Shown: in pieces, positions 48,299 through 59,582 of the stretch
How positions within the stretch are numbered: the stretch's first letter is position 1
How the letters are laid out: each line of letters begins with the position of its first letter
Origin: Mesodorylaimus sp. YZB2_4
Taxonomy: Eukaryota > Nematoda > Enoplea > Dorylaimida > Dorylaimidae
Length of the DNA stretch: 64,000 nucleotides
Reading direction: 5' to 3'
Assembly (NCBI GenBank): GCA_030248295.1
Contig: JASANH010001724.1
Coordinates: forward strand, 310,001 to 374,000
The notes under the pieces: model-generated
Database searches by the model: none
What the model was told of the DNA's origin: nothing
What the model saw: only the letters and a program-made list of their open reading frames with translations
Translations under genes and position numbers: made by a program

Positions 48299-50140
48299 TG
48301 CGATCCATATTATTCTTTCAAGACATTCAGATTCAGCATTTTTTAATTTACCAATCCTGTGAGAGAAAATTCCATCTCGGCTCTCTTCCATATCGATTTG
48401 ATTCACGATGCCACTTGCTAACTTCAACAGTTTTAGAAAGGGTGCTACATAAGGTGCTGAATGGAAAGATCTTTTACGGATAGCATTTACACGCGCGTGT
48501 GGGTGGATGGTGAAATAAGGACAACGCCCACATATTAGGCATGGCCCCACACGCATATTTTTTAACTAAACACTCACTACTATACGTGGGCCTAATCACA
48601 CTCAAACAGTGAACGAACTACAAAAGATGATAAATTTAAAAAGCTCATACAAAAAGGAATGCAATTTTTTAATAATTTACAGTTTTGCAGCCTGCTTTCC
48701 ATCACTGGATCCAAATTTTGTTCTAATAGAAACGAAAAGCTTTTATGGCCAAAATCTTAAGTACAAAAACATTTATAGTTCACGTTGGTGTGCATCCTGT
48801 AAAAAGGATAATCTACTATTTACAGGCCTTGTTAGTGTCCGGCAGACCTAAACCTTTTTCCAGGCCAGACATGGGCCTGGAAAAGAAGCCCCAACCCGAC
48901 CCGCTCCTTCAGGAAGTTTGCCCAAGCCCGGCCCATCAGAACCTTGACTTGGCCTAAACCCGCAGGTTTCAGACCCGTTCACATATAAACCGAAATACAC
49001 AAGAAACAATGTTAACTATACCTACTTTCCTTTAACAAAGTGAATACAAATATTCTGTCCGTTTATAATGCAAAAAACATAAATTCGCCAATAGCATCAG
49101 GACTTGTACGATGCCGATAGCGCGTGAAAGCCTACTGTATACTCCTCGTGGGCTGACGTTGGGAACTTTTGAAAATTTAGTAAAAGCTGGAGGGAATTGC
49201 GCAGTTTCAGCCAAAAAATGTTTCAAGTCCACCTCTCTCAGGTTCCAACAGGGTTGGAAAACCGGGAAAACCTGGAAAAGTCAGGGAAATTTCTGAGCCA
49301 AAATCAAACAAAACTGGGAGGCTGCATTTTGAGGTTCCAAACTTGAATAACGCGCCTTTTCGATGTACCTGCTGATCATGCTGTGAGTCAGAAAATTTGT
49401 TAAAAATATTTGAGTAGTCGTGCGACAGGTAAGACTCATCAGGGGAAAACTTGAAATTTTGTCTAAAAACCCTGGAAAAATCAAGTAATCCGCTCCCTGA
49501 ATGAGCCCTGTCGATCACTCGGGCATTTTTTGGCTTTCAACCCCTCCGGTGCGAAATGATATCACTTGATTTACACTCGATAAGTTGAAATAAAACCATT
49601 GACCATTAGTTTAATCATTTTATGTTTTTGCTTGAGACTAAATTTAGCTGTTTCTTGCAATCTGTCGTTGCATTTTGATGCAGCAAACCAGAGTCGGCAA
49701 TCCAAATTTTGCAGGTTTTGACGTTTTGACTTTGTTGGTCAGCCTGGCCCACTCATTTTCAAATCTTGGCCCAGCCAAAACCCGACGCATTCACGATCTA
49801 ACCCCACTCAGCCCAAAACCTGTCCGGGCCAGGCCGGGCTTGGGCTACCCGTGTCAGGCCTGGGTTGTTATGTTATGCCATCTGCTGATCGGCTCATTGT
49901 CAGCTTCTGCTTAGCCGGGCAGGTTTGTAAGGAAGGAAGGAAGTAGAAGGTTTGTAACTTGGGTTCCCCAGTCGTAAACGCTAGAAGCCTGTCTGTGCTA
50001 TACAGCAAAAAATCTTCCAGTGTCAGCCACTTTATGCTGAACAGAAACACTTATCCGGAGTAGAAAAGTTTAAACATGACACCTCATAGGCCACACAGTT
50101 GGCACCCACAAAGTCTCGCAGATTAACAATCCCCTTATTT
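48299..50140. other. Spacer with GGCC-rich repeat pieces
   Basis: Two stretches, 48836-48970 and 49730-49880, are full of GGCCC, AACCC and GGCCTG motifs (CAGGCCT near both outer edges) with 750 bp between. They may be subterminal regions of another decayed DNA transposon, but no matching TSD was found. No gene. Confidence 0.35.
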
Positions 50141-50149
50141 TTAGGTGCC

Positions 50150-50460
50150 GTCTTTTGTTTTCAAATTCGGAACGAACGAAAAAAGTCTCCATGCTCTATT
50201 TCCTTCGCGTAGTAGTTGTTCAGTGGCCTGTATAGTACGGACTCCCCTCGTACGTTCAAAGAATTTTTTAGAAATTTTTGTAGGTTGGACCCCCGCGCCG
50301 CCCCAGTTCCCCATGGGACTTCCAACCCGTTTTGCCAACAGCCAGCCAGAAGTCATAAGGTCGTAAGGACCAGCTCTCACGGCAGCTCCTCTCTGTGTAT
50401 CTTCACAAGGGGCACCTCCACACGAGGGCATCTTATGCCATCAATGCGCCATCATGGCTT
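50150..50460 (-). repeat. Dispersed repeat R3, long copy
   Basis: Aligns on the minus strand with 26985-27275 (see that entry). One edge (CGGAACGAACG..GTCTCCATGCTCTATTTCCTT) also resembles 53790-53840 and 59820-59865 (CGCAGGCA.TCT.T..GCTCT.T.TCTT). Ancient interspersed family, class unknown. Confidence 0.45.
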
Positions 50461-50816
50461 GCTTAGAATATTGTTGGGTGTCTGGGAAGCAGTTTTGTTT
50501 CAAAGGGCCTTCTTTGAATTTGTTTCGGGAAGTTGAGTTTTTAGGCAATCTGAACCTGCATCTGGGGCATTATTGCGTTGCAGACCTGGTAACATCTAGC
50601 TCGATTGAGTCAAACCCGAGCCCAGTGGGAATGAAGCTGTGCTTGCTCGCGAATGTACTCAGCATTTTGTGTAATTCATATAATTATTCAGCTTAAAATG
50701 TGGCTTCCTTTCATTTTCTATGATGGTGATTTGCTATGCAGCATTCTTTGTGGAGGTAGAATATCCCAAATAATGGTCTAACAGTAAGTTGAGGCTAAAC
50801 TGCACTGGAGAAACCA

Positions 50817-50945
50817 GTGCTCTCGAACCAAAAAATTGAATCGAACCGAAAGGTTTATAACCAAAACCGAAAAGAACCGAGAACCAAACTAAACCGATTA
50901 GCGAACCGAAACCGAAATCGAACAAAATATAGAACCGATCGGGCC
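50817..50945. repeat. Degenerate AACCGA-rich stretch, possible hAT left end
   Basis: Begins CAGTGCTCTCGAACC, a hAT-like terminus by eye, followed by many AACCGA/ACCGAA units to 50940. No inverted partner end was found before the SINE at 50971. It may be a truncated element. Confidence 0.4.
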
Positions 50946-50970
50946 GTGAGTTGTGACGCAGCTGATACTT

Positions 50971-51132
50971 TGTGGCCTAGTCGAATTGTGGGTTTAGCTT
51001 CTGCCTCTCGCGCCAGGTGCAGCTATAGGCGAGTAATCGACTTGCGACTCAGTATCAATTCTTGTGGGATGAGTCCAAGACGGATCGTTTTGGATCCTTC
51101 CAGAGTGCATACCTGCGTTCGGTATTGTACTG
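50971..51132 (+). repeat. SINE-A copy 4
   Basis: TGTGGCCTAGTCG (A box, diverged), TTCTGCCTCTCGCGCCAGGTGC, a mutated B box (GTAATCGACTTGC), then CCAGAGTGCATACCTGCGTT of the tail. More decayed than its neighbour. Confidence 0.7.
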
Positions 51133-51207
51133 AAGCAGGGAACCAGGCGAGCTAGGTTCATTGACAGACTACACCGCCACAGTCGCACAGAACTCGCTCC
51201 AGGGCCG

Positions 51208-51381
51208 GGGTCGTGGCCTAGAGGGTTATGGCGTCTGCCTCTCACGCTGGGCGCGCTGGGTAGAGGGGAGGGTTCGACTCCCGCCCCGGTACAAAATGAT
51301 TGTCATTTATGTGTCCCTTAGCCCTCGAGTGCGCTGTATGGTGCTTCGCTATGGATAAAGTATGACATGACATGACATGAG
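51208..51381 (+). repeat. SINE-A copy 5, with (ATGAC)n tail
   Basis: GGTCGTGGCCTAGAGGGTTA (A box), GTCTGCCTCTCACGCTGGG, B box GGGTTCGACTCCCGCC, body CCCTCGAGTGCGC and a 3' tail of three ATGAC units. The intact B box and short tandem tail mark it as a fairly young copy. It ends about 210 bp from the lipase B stop. Confidence 0.85.
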
Positions 51382-51594
51382 GAGAAGTACGAACAACTAT
51401 AATACAATGGCCATTTGTACATATATAGATTCCTTTAGGCAAGTAAAACCAAGCGTCAGCTCTGTGAAACGCGTAAATACCAAATGTCACATTACTCGTT
51501 TTTTAAAAAAATTCGTGTTTTCTGGCTTGACTCATGAAACCCTCATGAAGCAATTATAACACAGCTGGGCGCGTCCTCAGAGAGGCGTAGCTCC

Positions 51595-53108
51595 TTAATC
51601 GCAGCTTCTTTTATCTGTAATTTTGCACCGAGAAGTTTTCCCTCCATTCATCACATTCACATAAAAATTCCCCTCCAATCTTGTCGTGCTTTTTCGATGG
51701 CACGACGAGTAATAACCCATATTCTGACTCAACTTGACGCACGAGTTGGGCATGCTAGCAACATTTGTACATGATCCCACCGCGAAGCAGGCGCCACCGT
51801 TTTTCAAACTCAACATGAAGTACTGCATGACAGAAGCGTGGTCACAGGAAGTATGGAAGAACGTGGGGCATGACGGCTGCTTGTACCCGCCGTTGGGGTA
51901 AAAATCGATGTGACCCCACGAATTCAGGGTTCCGTAATACATTATACCAAGAATGTGACCCTGCATACTTCCATCAGTGTGTATGTTATCCACACAGACG
52001 GCACTATCTTTGTCGACATGTAAGTGGTCAGTGCATGACTCGAATCCAGGGCCAGATGGATCCAAACCAGTCACGCGATCGAATATCCGCTCACCCTTGG
52101 CCGTTTTCGCTAGACGACCCGCCTGGCCACAAATATGCGCGCCGAGACTTTCTCCAATGCAGTACAAGTACAGGTCACTTGTATTTCCTAAAACCACAAC
52201 AGGCCTTCAAAGATAAGCTAGCTTGGCGGAGCAAGTGCAGCACGTATGGTAGCCAGTCAGCTGATTCTGTCCTGTGCGAGAGAATTATCTGCTATCTTTG
52301 GTAAAATGTTTGATCCTAGCGAAGGCAGAAATGCTTGATGGTTGTTTGTACCCGCCCACGTGCCCACGAATGTGTATGCTCATTTAAATAGAAGCTGGGA
52401 AGAACTGAAATCTCGCTTATTGAGGCGGGAAATAAAGTTCTAGTAAATATCATGTTCTAGAAGCCAACCATGCCATGCCAACATACCTTTAAACACAGTC
52501 GATCTGGATATAGCCTCGGCCACAGCTGCAATGGCAGCGGACACCGTTTGGGTAGTGGAAGCGGACAATCCATAGTCAAGCTTGTCAGCACCCTTTGACC
52601 ATATGACTGTAATCACTGTGCTGTCTTCGGCCGCCATTATCGCATCCTTCATTTCGATCATCAAACAGGGGCAAGATGAGTACCCATAGTATCCGTGCAC
52701 AATGAACACCACTTGGCGACCTTTCTTAAAGTAGCCATCGCGGGACCATTTGTCGATTGCTGCTTGCGCGCTTCTCAAATCCAAGAGATGGAAGCAATCT
52801 TGTTTCCCATCGGCAAAAACAGTAAACGTTGGACTCACGGAGAGCAAGGGCATTGGCTGGCGGCGACGACAGAACAGGTTAAAGATTCGAGGACTTTTCG
52901 GCCGCGTGAGAAATCCTGAAGGAGAATCAAAGAGCCGGTTTCTCAGAGTAAATTAATCGGTGCTTTTTTTAGTGCGTGCTGTGTTTTTTTGGCTCCATGC
53001 TCCTTTCATTATAATGCCACAGAAAAAGCTTTTATGTATAAGCCTTCTACCTCCTGCCGCATATTTAATGCACATCAGTGCAATAATCGTATAAATAACC
53101 GACTTCAT
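51595..53108 (-). CDS. Secreted lipase, PLA1/pancreatic family, copy B
   Basis: Exons (minus) 53051-53108, 52487-52915, 51595-52187; 359 aa; same intron positions and phases as copies A and C. Signal peptide MKSVIYTIIALMCIKYAAG. VVFIVHGYYG is kept, but the nucleophile elbow reads GESLGAH, with Glu where A and C have His; Ser176, Asp205 (TGLDPSGPGFE) and His279 (CDH) complete the triad. The N-terminal part of exon 2 differs most: FCRRQP replaces FCIRRPP, and ADKLDYG replaces ADNPDYG. No PLAT domain. Probably active, perhaps with altered pH dependence or specificity. The 3' flank shares TTTTCTGGCTTGACTCA with copy A. Confidence 0.87.
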
Positions 53109-53229
53109 TGTCAATTTGCTGGGGTTAACTGGGTCTCAACAGCGAAAGAATTTTTCAACCCAAATCTCACGGCTCAGCAAGTCTCGAATCAACTTTGATC
53201 GTATAAATAAACATCACCAGTACTAAATA

Positions 53230-53340
53230 GCGGTACCCGTAACAGAGTCATACGCCCAAAACACCTAAAACACTCACGCAAATGTCCCACAAGCACGCAA
53301 GAGGTAAAAACAGGTTCATTGAAACAATCTAAAACGGGAT
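53230..53340 (-). promoter_or_regulatory. Conserved upstream block of lipase B
   Basis: Minus-strand core TTTCAATGAACCTG, then GAGTGTTTTAGGTGTTTT, aligned with the blocks before lipases A and C. The 5' UTR end AGCAAATTGACA before ATG also matches AGCGAGTTGACA (A) and AGCGAGCTGACG (C). Confidence 0.6.
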
Positions 53341-53451
53341 TTGTGTTTTTCGCAGCTCCTTCAGCATCGCCCACATTCACTAATCACAAGGAGGAAGATT
53401 CTATTCGCATAGGCTTCCTGCCACTACCCTCCTGTCTTACTGGTGTCCAGT

Positions 53452-53527
53452 CAAAATATCCTGCACAAAACATACTGGACAAAATATCCTGACCTCAAAA
53501 TATACTGAACCAAAGTATACTGAGTCA
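53452..53527. repeat. Degenerate tandem repeat, CAAAATATCCTG-type
   Basis: About five imperfect units of 14-19 bp (CAAAATATCCTG, CATACTGGA, AATATACTGAAC, AGTATACTGAG) in a row. No coding role. Confidence 0.5.
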
Positions 53528-55410
53528 TTTTATATGGAGCATTCCCATTTCCAGCATTTCCAAACTGCAGCAGCCTATAACGCCCCGCCTGTCTGCGCAA
53601 TGCATGGAAAATCTTGAAGTGTGCTTGAGCGGGAAAAGATAACTGGCTAGAAAAGATCGAAACCTGGCAACCTGATACATCAAAACTTTGCACCAACACA
53701 ATCACAGAAGCTAAAACCACTGAGCTTGGCACAGAACAGCTTCGGATAATTGTCATTTTTGGGCGCTGCCTTCTTAAAACTCGGATCACCGAACGCAGGC
53801 AATCTCTTTGCTCTTTGCTCTGTCTCTTCCCCAGTACTTGGTCACTTAACCCGCTTAGTACGTAAACTAGATTGCTACCTAGTTCGCGCAATTTTTTTAT
53901 GTAAATAAGTCTTAATAAACCCCCCTTAAAACAGTCCAAGATATGGACCAAGGCCTAGGTGCTTAGGAATAGAAAATACATACCTGCCATCTAAAAAATG
54001 ATGTTAAAAAATTTCGCCCCCCCCCCCCCCGCGAGCTTGTCTATTCCTAAGCCCTGATACAGGCGAAGGGTTCTCATAGCTAACGGACTGTACAGTCGAC
54101 TGCTATCTGTTACCATACAGTTTGCTTCTATAGTGTGACTTAGTCATAGCAGAGACTTTTTCTTGTTTCACGCGCTGGCCGTGGCACGCAGCTCTGTCAT
54201 GTTCAGCTTGCACTGCATCCACTGTCCTACAGTGTATAATCGTAACATGTCCACAGTTGTAGTCCGACAATGTACTGTCCAGTTAGCGAACGAGCTGGTC
54301 AGTTAGAACACGTAGCAAAGTACTTTGGGTATAGTGAAACAAATGTAGTACGGTATATCACTATTCCCTCCTATTAGGCAATTCCAAAGCCACCACACAC
54401 CTATTTCTTCGTAAGCTTTTTATAAAAACTGCTAGCTCACAGGATATTCCGAATTCGAAAAATGAGTAATGAACAAAAATCTGATAGCTGCTCAACACGT
54501 CTTACCGTATGCAAACACGTTGAATCACTCAGCGTATATCTAATAGCAGTCGTCTCTCCTAACGTCTGCATGGCTAACAATCAATTCCGCAGCACGGCGC
54601 AGCTGCCTATAACAAAACCCCGCACGGCTAACCAAATCACGTCGCACCACAAAGCCCCCTTTCTCGCTACTTTACCTAAGACCACCGACGAAAATCTCTC
54701 CTAAGCCTAATTTTACAAACATTACCCTCATTTTGTAGAGCGAAAAATTCTCTACAAACTTCATTTCTAAAATACCTATTTCATCACCAAAAATTTCGAG
54801 AAAACACCAATCATAGAATCGGGCCGCTGCCACCCGCCTCCTCTCCTTCAACACGTAGGTATATACGTATACTGTATACCCTCGTGCTATACTATCGCCA
54901 TTCCCACGGACTGGCACCGCATGCTCCACTATGCTTTCCACAGGGCTCACACGCAAAACATACGGCATCCTCGCCTATCCTCTATCCTCCGTCCTCTATC
55001 GCCTATCCTCCCCTCGCCTATGGTTTTATACTCTATTCCTACGCGTAAGGGTGGTATCGCCTGCGACAGTCTCTGGAACTTTCACTTTTCTGTATTTTCC
55101 TAATCACCTTCACTATTCTCTCGCCCGACGCTGGGGGAAAAATAACTTTCGTAATGCAAAACTTATGTGGGACCCGGGGACATTCCCTTTTTTATGGGAG
55201 TGGCGCAATAGGCACTTGCGGTTGATGTGCCTAAACTATCCTCCATGATTCTATCAGGGCCCGTTTCTCCCTTCTCGCTGCATTCAAGCATATGAGTACG
55301 AGCTGGCATGTGTGCGACGGGGACAATCGCCGAGCGCTAGTCATGTGCAAAATTTTGCAGCTCCGGCGCATGCTAGCTGCCTCGCGCGAATACATATGTA
55401 GATATGTCTT
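53528..55410. other. Spacer, no gene recognised
   Basis: Includes a C-tract near 54018 and an R3-like edge near 53770-53840. Short ORFs only. Confidence 0.4.
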
Positions 55411-55568
55411 GATTCATGTTCGTATAGTACCACACCAGCACACGCTCAGGCGCTCAGGGTGAAGGCGCATATTACACACAAAAGTTCCCTGATCTTGAGT
55501 CAAACATTCCCCTCGCGCACCCGGAATCAGATGCAGACGCCTATACCTCACCAGACCACGAGCCTGGT
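55411..55568 (-). repeat. SINE-A copy 6
   Basis: Reverse complement CTCGTGGTCTGGTGAGGTATAGGCGTCTGC (A box), a mutated B box (TGTTTGACTCAAG), CCTTCACCCTGAGCGCC and a GTGTGGTACTATACGAACATG tail. Lies 70 bp from copy 7 in the opposite direction. Confidence 0.7.
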
Positions 55569-55638
55569 GCTAACACGCGCCCTGATCGTCCCGTGGTCAC
55601 GCAGGGAAGCACAAGCCAAAGACGTCCTCCTTTCCCGC

Positions 55639-55735
55639 GGTCGTGGCCTAGCGGATTAGGGCGTCTGCCTCTAACGCTGGGTGCGCACTTACAGTTCGAC
55701 TACCGCCTCGGTACAGAATGATTGTTAATATGCTA
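55639..55735 (+). repeat. SINE-A copy 7 (3'-truncated)
   Basis: GGTCGTGGCCTAGCGGATTAGGGCG (A box), CTGCCTCTAACGCTGGGTGCGC, B box CAGTTCGACTACCGCC, CGGTACAGAATGATTGT; the CCTCGAGTGCGC tail is absent and TGTG-rich sequence follows. Confidence 0.75.
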
Positions 55736-56229
55736 CGCGTTATATGTGTTATGTGTGTGTTGTGTGTTGTTTTATTCGTTATGGTTTTTTTAACCAGAGG
55801 TGACCATCTTTTTCCTATAATGTGCTATATTTCCATATATAGGCATTTTAAAAAAATTTTATTTCGCTAAGACAATCAGTTTTGTGAGTACTTTCGATAG
55901 AGCAAATGAATGGGGGAGTCGAAAAAGTCGACCTAGCCGGGTCGGCTAGCCGGGTCGAGTCTCTCAGAAACCCTCCCTTAAGAATTCAAAAGCAGCCAGC
56001 AAGTGTTTCATCTAGGCACTTCATTCACGAAAGGAGCTCTAAACACTTCATATACGAGTACACCAAGTGGTCTGGTCGACTTTAGGGTCCAATTTGAGCC
56101 GCATTAACACGGTTCTATCTACATAATAAGCCAGGCTAACCAAGTTATAGAGCACTGAAGATATTCTAGACATATGCCACGTTCTTGCTATCGAAAAGTA
56201 AGATGGTTTTCTGAGCACAAAAATTTGAG

Positions 56230-58529
56230 CTACGAAATAGTTATGCCTTCCGTGGTTGCGCAGCTCCTCATACCTCGAATTTTGCACTGAGCATTGGTCC
56301 CTCCATTGGCTACATTCACAAAGAAATTCCCCGCCAACTTTGTCGCACTGGCTCGATGGCAGGATGAATAATAGCCCATGTTCTGGCGCAGCTTATCGCA
56401 CGAGCCAGGCATGCCAGTAACATTTGCACATGATCCTATCCCTAGGCAGGCGCCGCTGTTGTTCACACTCAAAATAAAGTACTCAACAGCAGACAAATGA
56501 TCACAGGCGGAATCACCCTGCACGACTGGAGGGCATGAGGGCTGCTTGGAGCCACCATTGGGGTAAAAGCCAATGTGACCCCACGATTTCAGGGTACCTA
56601 AATAAATTCCAGGAAGGGTGTGGCCCTCGAGGCTTCCATCGGTGTGTATGTTATCGACACAGGCGGCGCTGTCTTTATCGACATGTAAGTGATCAGTGCA
56701 TGACTCGAATCCTGGGCCAGCTGGATCCAAACCAGTCACGCGATCGAATATTTGCACACCCTTGGCTGTCTTTGCTCGACGACCCGTCTGGCCACAAATG
56801 TGTGCGCCGAGGCTGTGTCCAACGCAGTGCATGTAGAGGCTGCTTGTATTGCCTAAAAAAATAAGACCTTACAGGAGTAATATGTGTGAAATTTGCAAAT
56901 GAAAGCCGTAGGGCGGGCTAGTTAGACTTTGTTAGACTGGCTCGCCAGCTGATTCTGCCCTTGGTTATCGCCCATAGGGTGGGGTCTGTCGTTCACTAAC
57001 TATATCGGTTACAAAAATTCGACTTCAGCTAGCAGTCAAAAAGATGTTGGTATCCTGTGCTTCGCCTTTGAATCTCCATCCACGTGCTGTACTGAAGTGT
57101 ATTTTGCAAGGTTTTCAATTCCAGGCGTAACCCAGCCTGGTAGGCGCAGGAGAGTATGGCCCACTGGAATCGGCGTGGCGAAAAGTCCGATTCGGGTAAG
57201 GCATGTCTTTCGACTTTACCTGATGGTTCGAATCGTAAGAGGAGAAATATGCCGCCACTCATTGCGGTGCGGTAGCTAATGAGTGAATGCTTTTCTTCTT
57301 TTGCAAATTATTGGTTGTCCAGATGTATTCGACTAGTTAGGATGCATACAGAGATTCTTCTGAGCTTTTTAGAAGGTGAGATCAAGCAGCAGACAACAGC
57401 CCTTCTAGTTTTGTGCTAATTTCATTCCATGGCTTATCCTGTTTGGCATTCCAAGGCCATGAAAACATAAAAGACAATAAAGATGAAGAAACGATAAAAA
57501 AAGTGATAAGTTGAGTAAAATTTGCCGGTTTCCTAATTTATATATTGCATAAAAAAATATATATTGAATAACCTGACGATGAGGTTGACTGACATTTGAC
57601 ATTCCTCCTATCGACAGAAGAAGCGACGACCTCGTCGCTCCTCAAAGAAAGAAGATTCTCCCTCTCTTTGAGGGTCAAGCCTGCACTCCCCCCCCCCCTA
57701 ATGCGGTGTACTAGCTGGCTATGCTGGTCATGCTGGTGTTGATCCGCCCTAGACCGCGACAAACAGCGTTTCGATGGTAACTTAACCCTGTGGGGATGGT
57801 CCCAGAGTCCGTGACCCCAATGCAACCACCAGGCGCTAGACCTGCACAGAATCACTAGTCAATCCGGTCACCTGCCCAACTAAAATGGAGACATACCTTC
57901 AGACACAGTCGATCTGGATATAGCCTCGGCCACAGCTGCAATGGCTGATGACACAGTTTGAGTTGTGGCAGCGGACAAACCATAGTCAGGGTTATCAGCC
58001 CCCATTGACCACGTGACTGTGATCACTGTACTGTCTTCAGCCGCCAGTATCCCATCCTTCATATCAATCATCCAAACGGGGCAGGCAATATTTCCAAAGT
58101 ATCCGTGCACGATGAACACCACTTGGCGACCCTTCTGAAAGTAGCCATCGCGGGCCCACTTGTCGACGGCTCCTTGTACGCTTTCCAAATCGAGGAGTTT
58201 GAAGCGATCGTGTTTTTTGCTGGTATACACAGTGAATGTCGGACTGACAATAAGCAAAGGCAAGGGAGGGCGGCGAATACAAAAAGGGTCGACGATTGTC
58301 AGAGGATTCGGCAGCAGGGCGAGGGGACCTAAGAGAATCGAGCTTTGGGAAAACGACATTGGCTCTGGACGTATGCTTTTTCCACTCATAACCTGGCAGC
58401 TGTACACATTTCTCCTCCACCCCTCTAAAGTATGGAAAGGGGATGGAAATTTTAGCATCGGGAATTCTTACCTCCTGTTACAAATTCAATGCACATCAGT
58501 GCCGTAATTGTATAAATAAGTGACTTCAT
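56230..58529 (-). CDS. Secreted lipase, PLA1/pancreatic family, copy C
   Basis: Exons (minus) 58472-58529, 57897-58328, 56230-56852; 370 aa; frames and phase-1 introns match A and B, but intron 2 is much longer (1044 bp). Signal peptide MKSLIYTITALMCIEFVTG. VVFIVHGYFG, TWSMGADNPDYG, GHSLGAH (Ser177), TGLDPAGPGFE (Asp206) and CDH (His282) are all intact, as are the paired cysteines. The C-terminus is about six residues longer than in A (RSCATTEGITIS). A TATA-like CCTATAAAAA lies about 80 bp upstream (58605-58615). With A and B it forms a head-to-tail tandem array of secreted lipases. Confidence 0.88.
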
Positions 58530-58634
58530 CGTCAGCTCGCTGAAGTATCAACTGCACACAATTCTGCAATCCGAATTGTATGGCTTATCAAATATGAATT
58601 CGATTTTTATAGGCAATAAAGACCACAGCTCTGC

Positions 58635-58760
58635 AGAGTTCCGGTAATGCTGCCACGTGCTCGCAACACACCTAAAACACCCACAAAGATTTCTTACGAA
58701 CACGCCGTAGGCAAAAGCAGGTTCATTGAAACACTCCACAATGCAAAACTTTTGGCGGGA
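58635..58760 (-). promoter_or_regulatory. Conserved upstream block of lipase C
   Basis: Minus-strand core TTTTGCATTGTGGAGTGTTT, CAATGAACCTGCTTTTGC and GGGTGTTTTAGGTG. The TTTGCATT part is shared with lipase A, TTTCAATGAACCTG with B. It ends near GAGTTCCGGT, also present in A. Confidence 0.6.
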
Positions 58761-58769
58761 GCGCGACAC

Positions 58770-59420
58770 ATTGATGGTACGTGGTAGCTTCTGCAGGATT
58801 GTATATGTGCATTCTAATCTCTACTTTCTAATTGATGGAAACTTGGTAAAAATTGCAAAGCTAGGAAAGTTTATTGAATTAAATCCGCAGTTTTGATGTG
58901 ATTAGAATTGTAAATTAGAGAAATTAGAACTACGTCCGCACATTGACCCACTATGCAAACTTTCCAAACTTACTGTCAGCCACAACTTGGGCCTTGTGCT
59001 CATGCAGTACAAACACAATGCATTGTGTCATAAGGGGTCTGAAGTAGCAGTTACCTGTCATATGAAGCATGTTTAACTTCGAATATGTCAGCCCGACTAG
59101 AGTAGGCGCAATGGTTGAGGCATGTGGAGTCGGTATACGGTTGGTGATGTCTAATTGTGCGCGAGTGCGCTCTGTGTGATTTGGATGAGACCATACTCCA
59201 GCACAGGTCAATAAAGCTATAAATTCAAAATTTTTGAGGTTTTCCAGCTCCGTCTTCGTTGTTGCTCACTGATTTCGCCCTTTAACGTGCTTCCCTTCCC
59301 TCAACTTGGGTGAATCGTTTTTTAGCTCCGGCTTGTGCATGCTATAGTTAGGGTTACAGGGCCGGCCTTGAACACATTTCTGGGAAGGGGTGCTCGAACA
59401 CCCAAGCACCCTATCTACGC
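58770..59420. other. No gene recognised
   Basis: Spacer before a SINE; no coding frame or repeat identified. Confidence 0.4.
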
Positions 59421-59582
59421 GCCTTTTGTTGGTTAGGTGTCTGTCTCAGATCACGTCAAATGTGCGGTTAAGGGTGAGTGCTCGTTCGACTCGAGGCCCG
59501 TAAAATCATTTCGTGTATAGTGTGTCCTTTAATTAACCCTCGAGTACCCACACCTGCGCTTGGTGATGCGGTTAGCTTATGA
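59421..59582 (+). repeat. SINE-A copy 8
   Basis: A box region diverged (GGTTAGGTGTCTGTCTC), B box GCTCGTTCGACTCGAGGCCC with a small insertion, then AAATCATTTCGTGTATAGTG, CCCTCGAGTACCCACACC and GGTGATGCGGTTA as in copy 2. Confidence 0.75.

Noticed and set aside
48824-49880. Possible third hAT element bounded by CAGGCCT motifs
   Set aside because: Outer 8-bp flanks do not match and the TIRs align poorly, so it is listed only as GGCC-rich repeat pieces.
51870-52304. 144-codon + strand ORF
   Set aside because: Antisense shadow of lipase B exon 3; similar shadows exist opposite lipases A and C.
53985-54017. TTTTTTAGATGGC on the minus strand, like exon 2 of the cysteine-rich peptide genes
   Set aside because: No cysteine pattern follows in any frame.
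57157-57240. tRNA-like TGGCCCACTGG and GGTTCGAATCG pair
   Set aside because: No pairing arms around either box; probably chance or a very old SINE.
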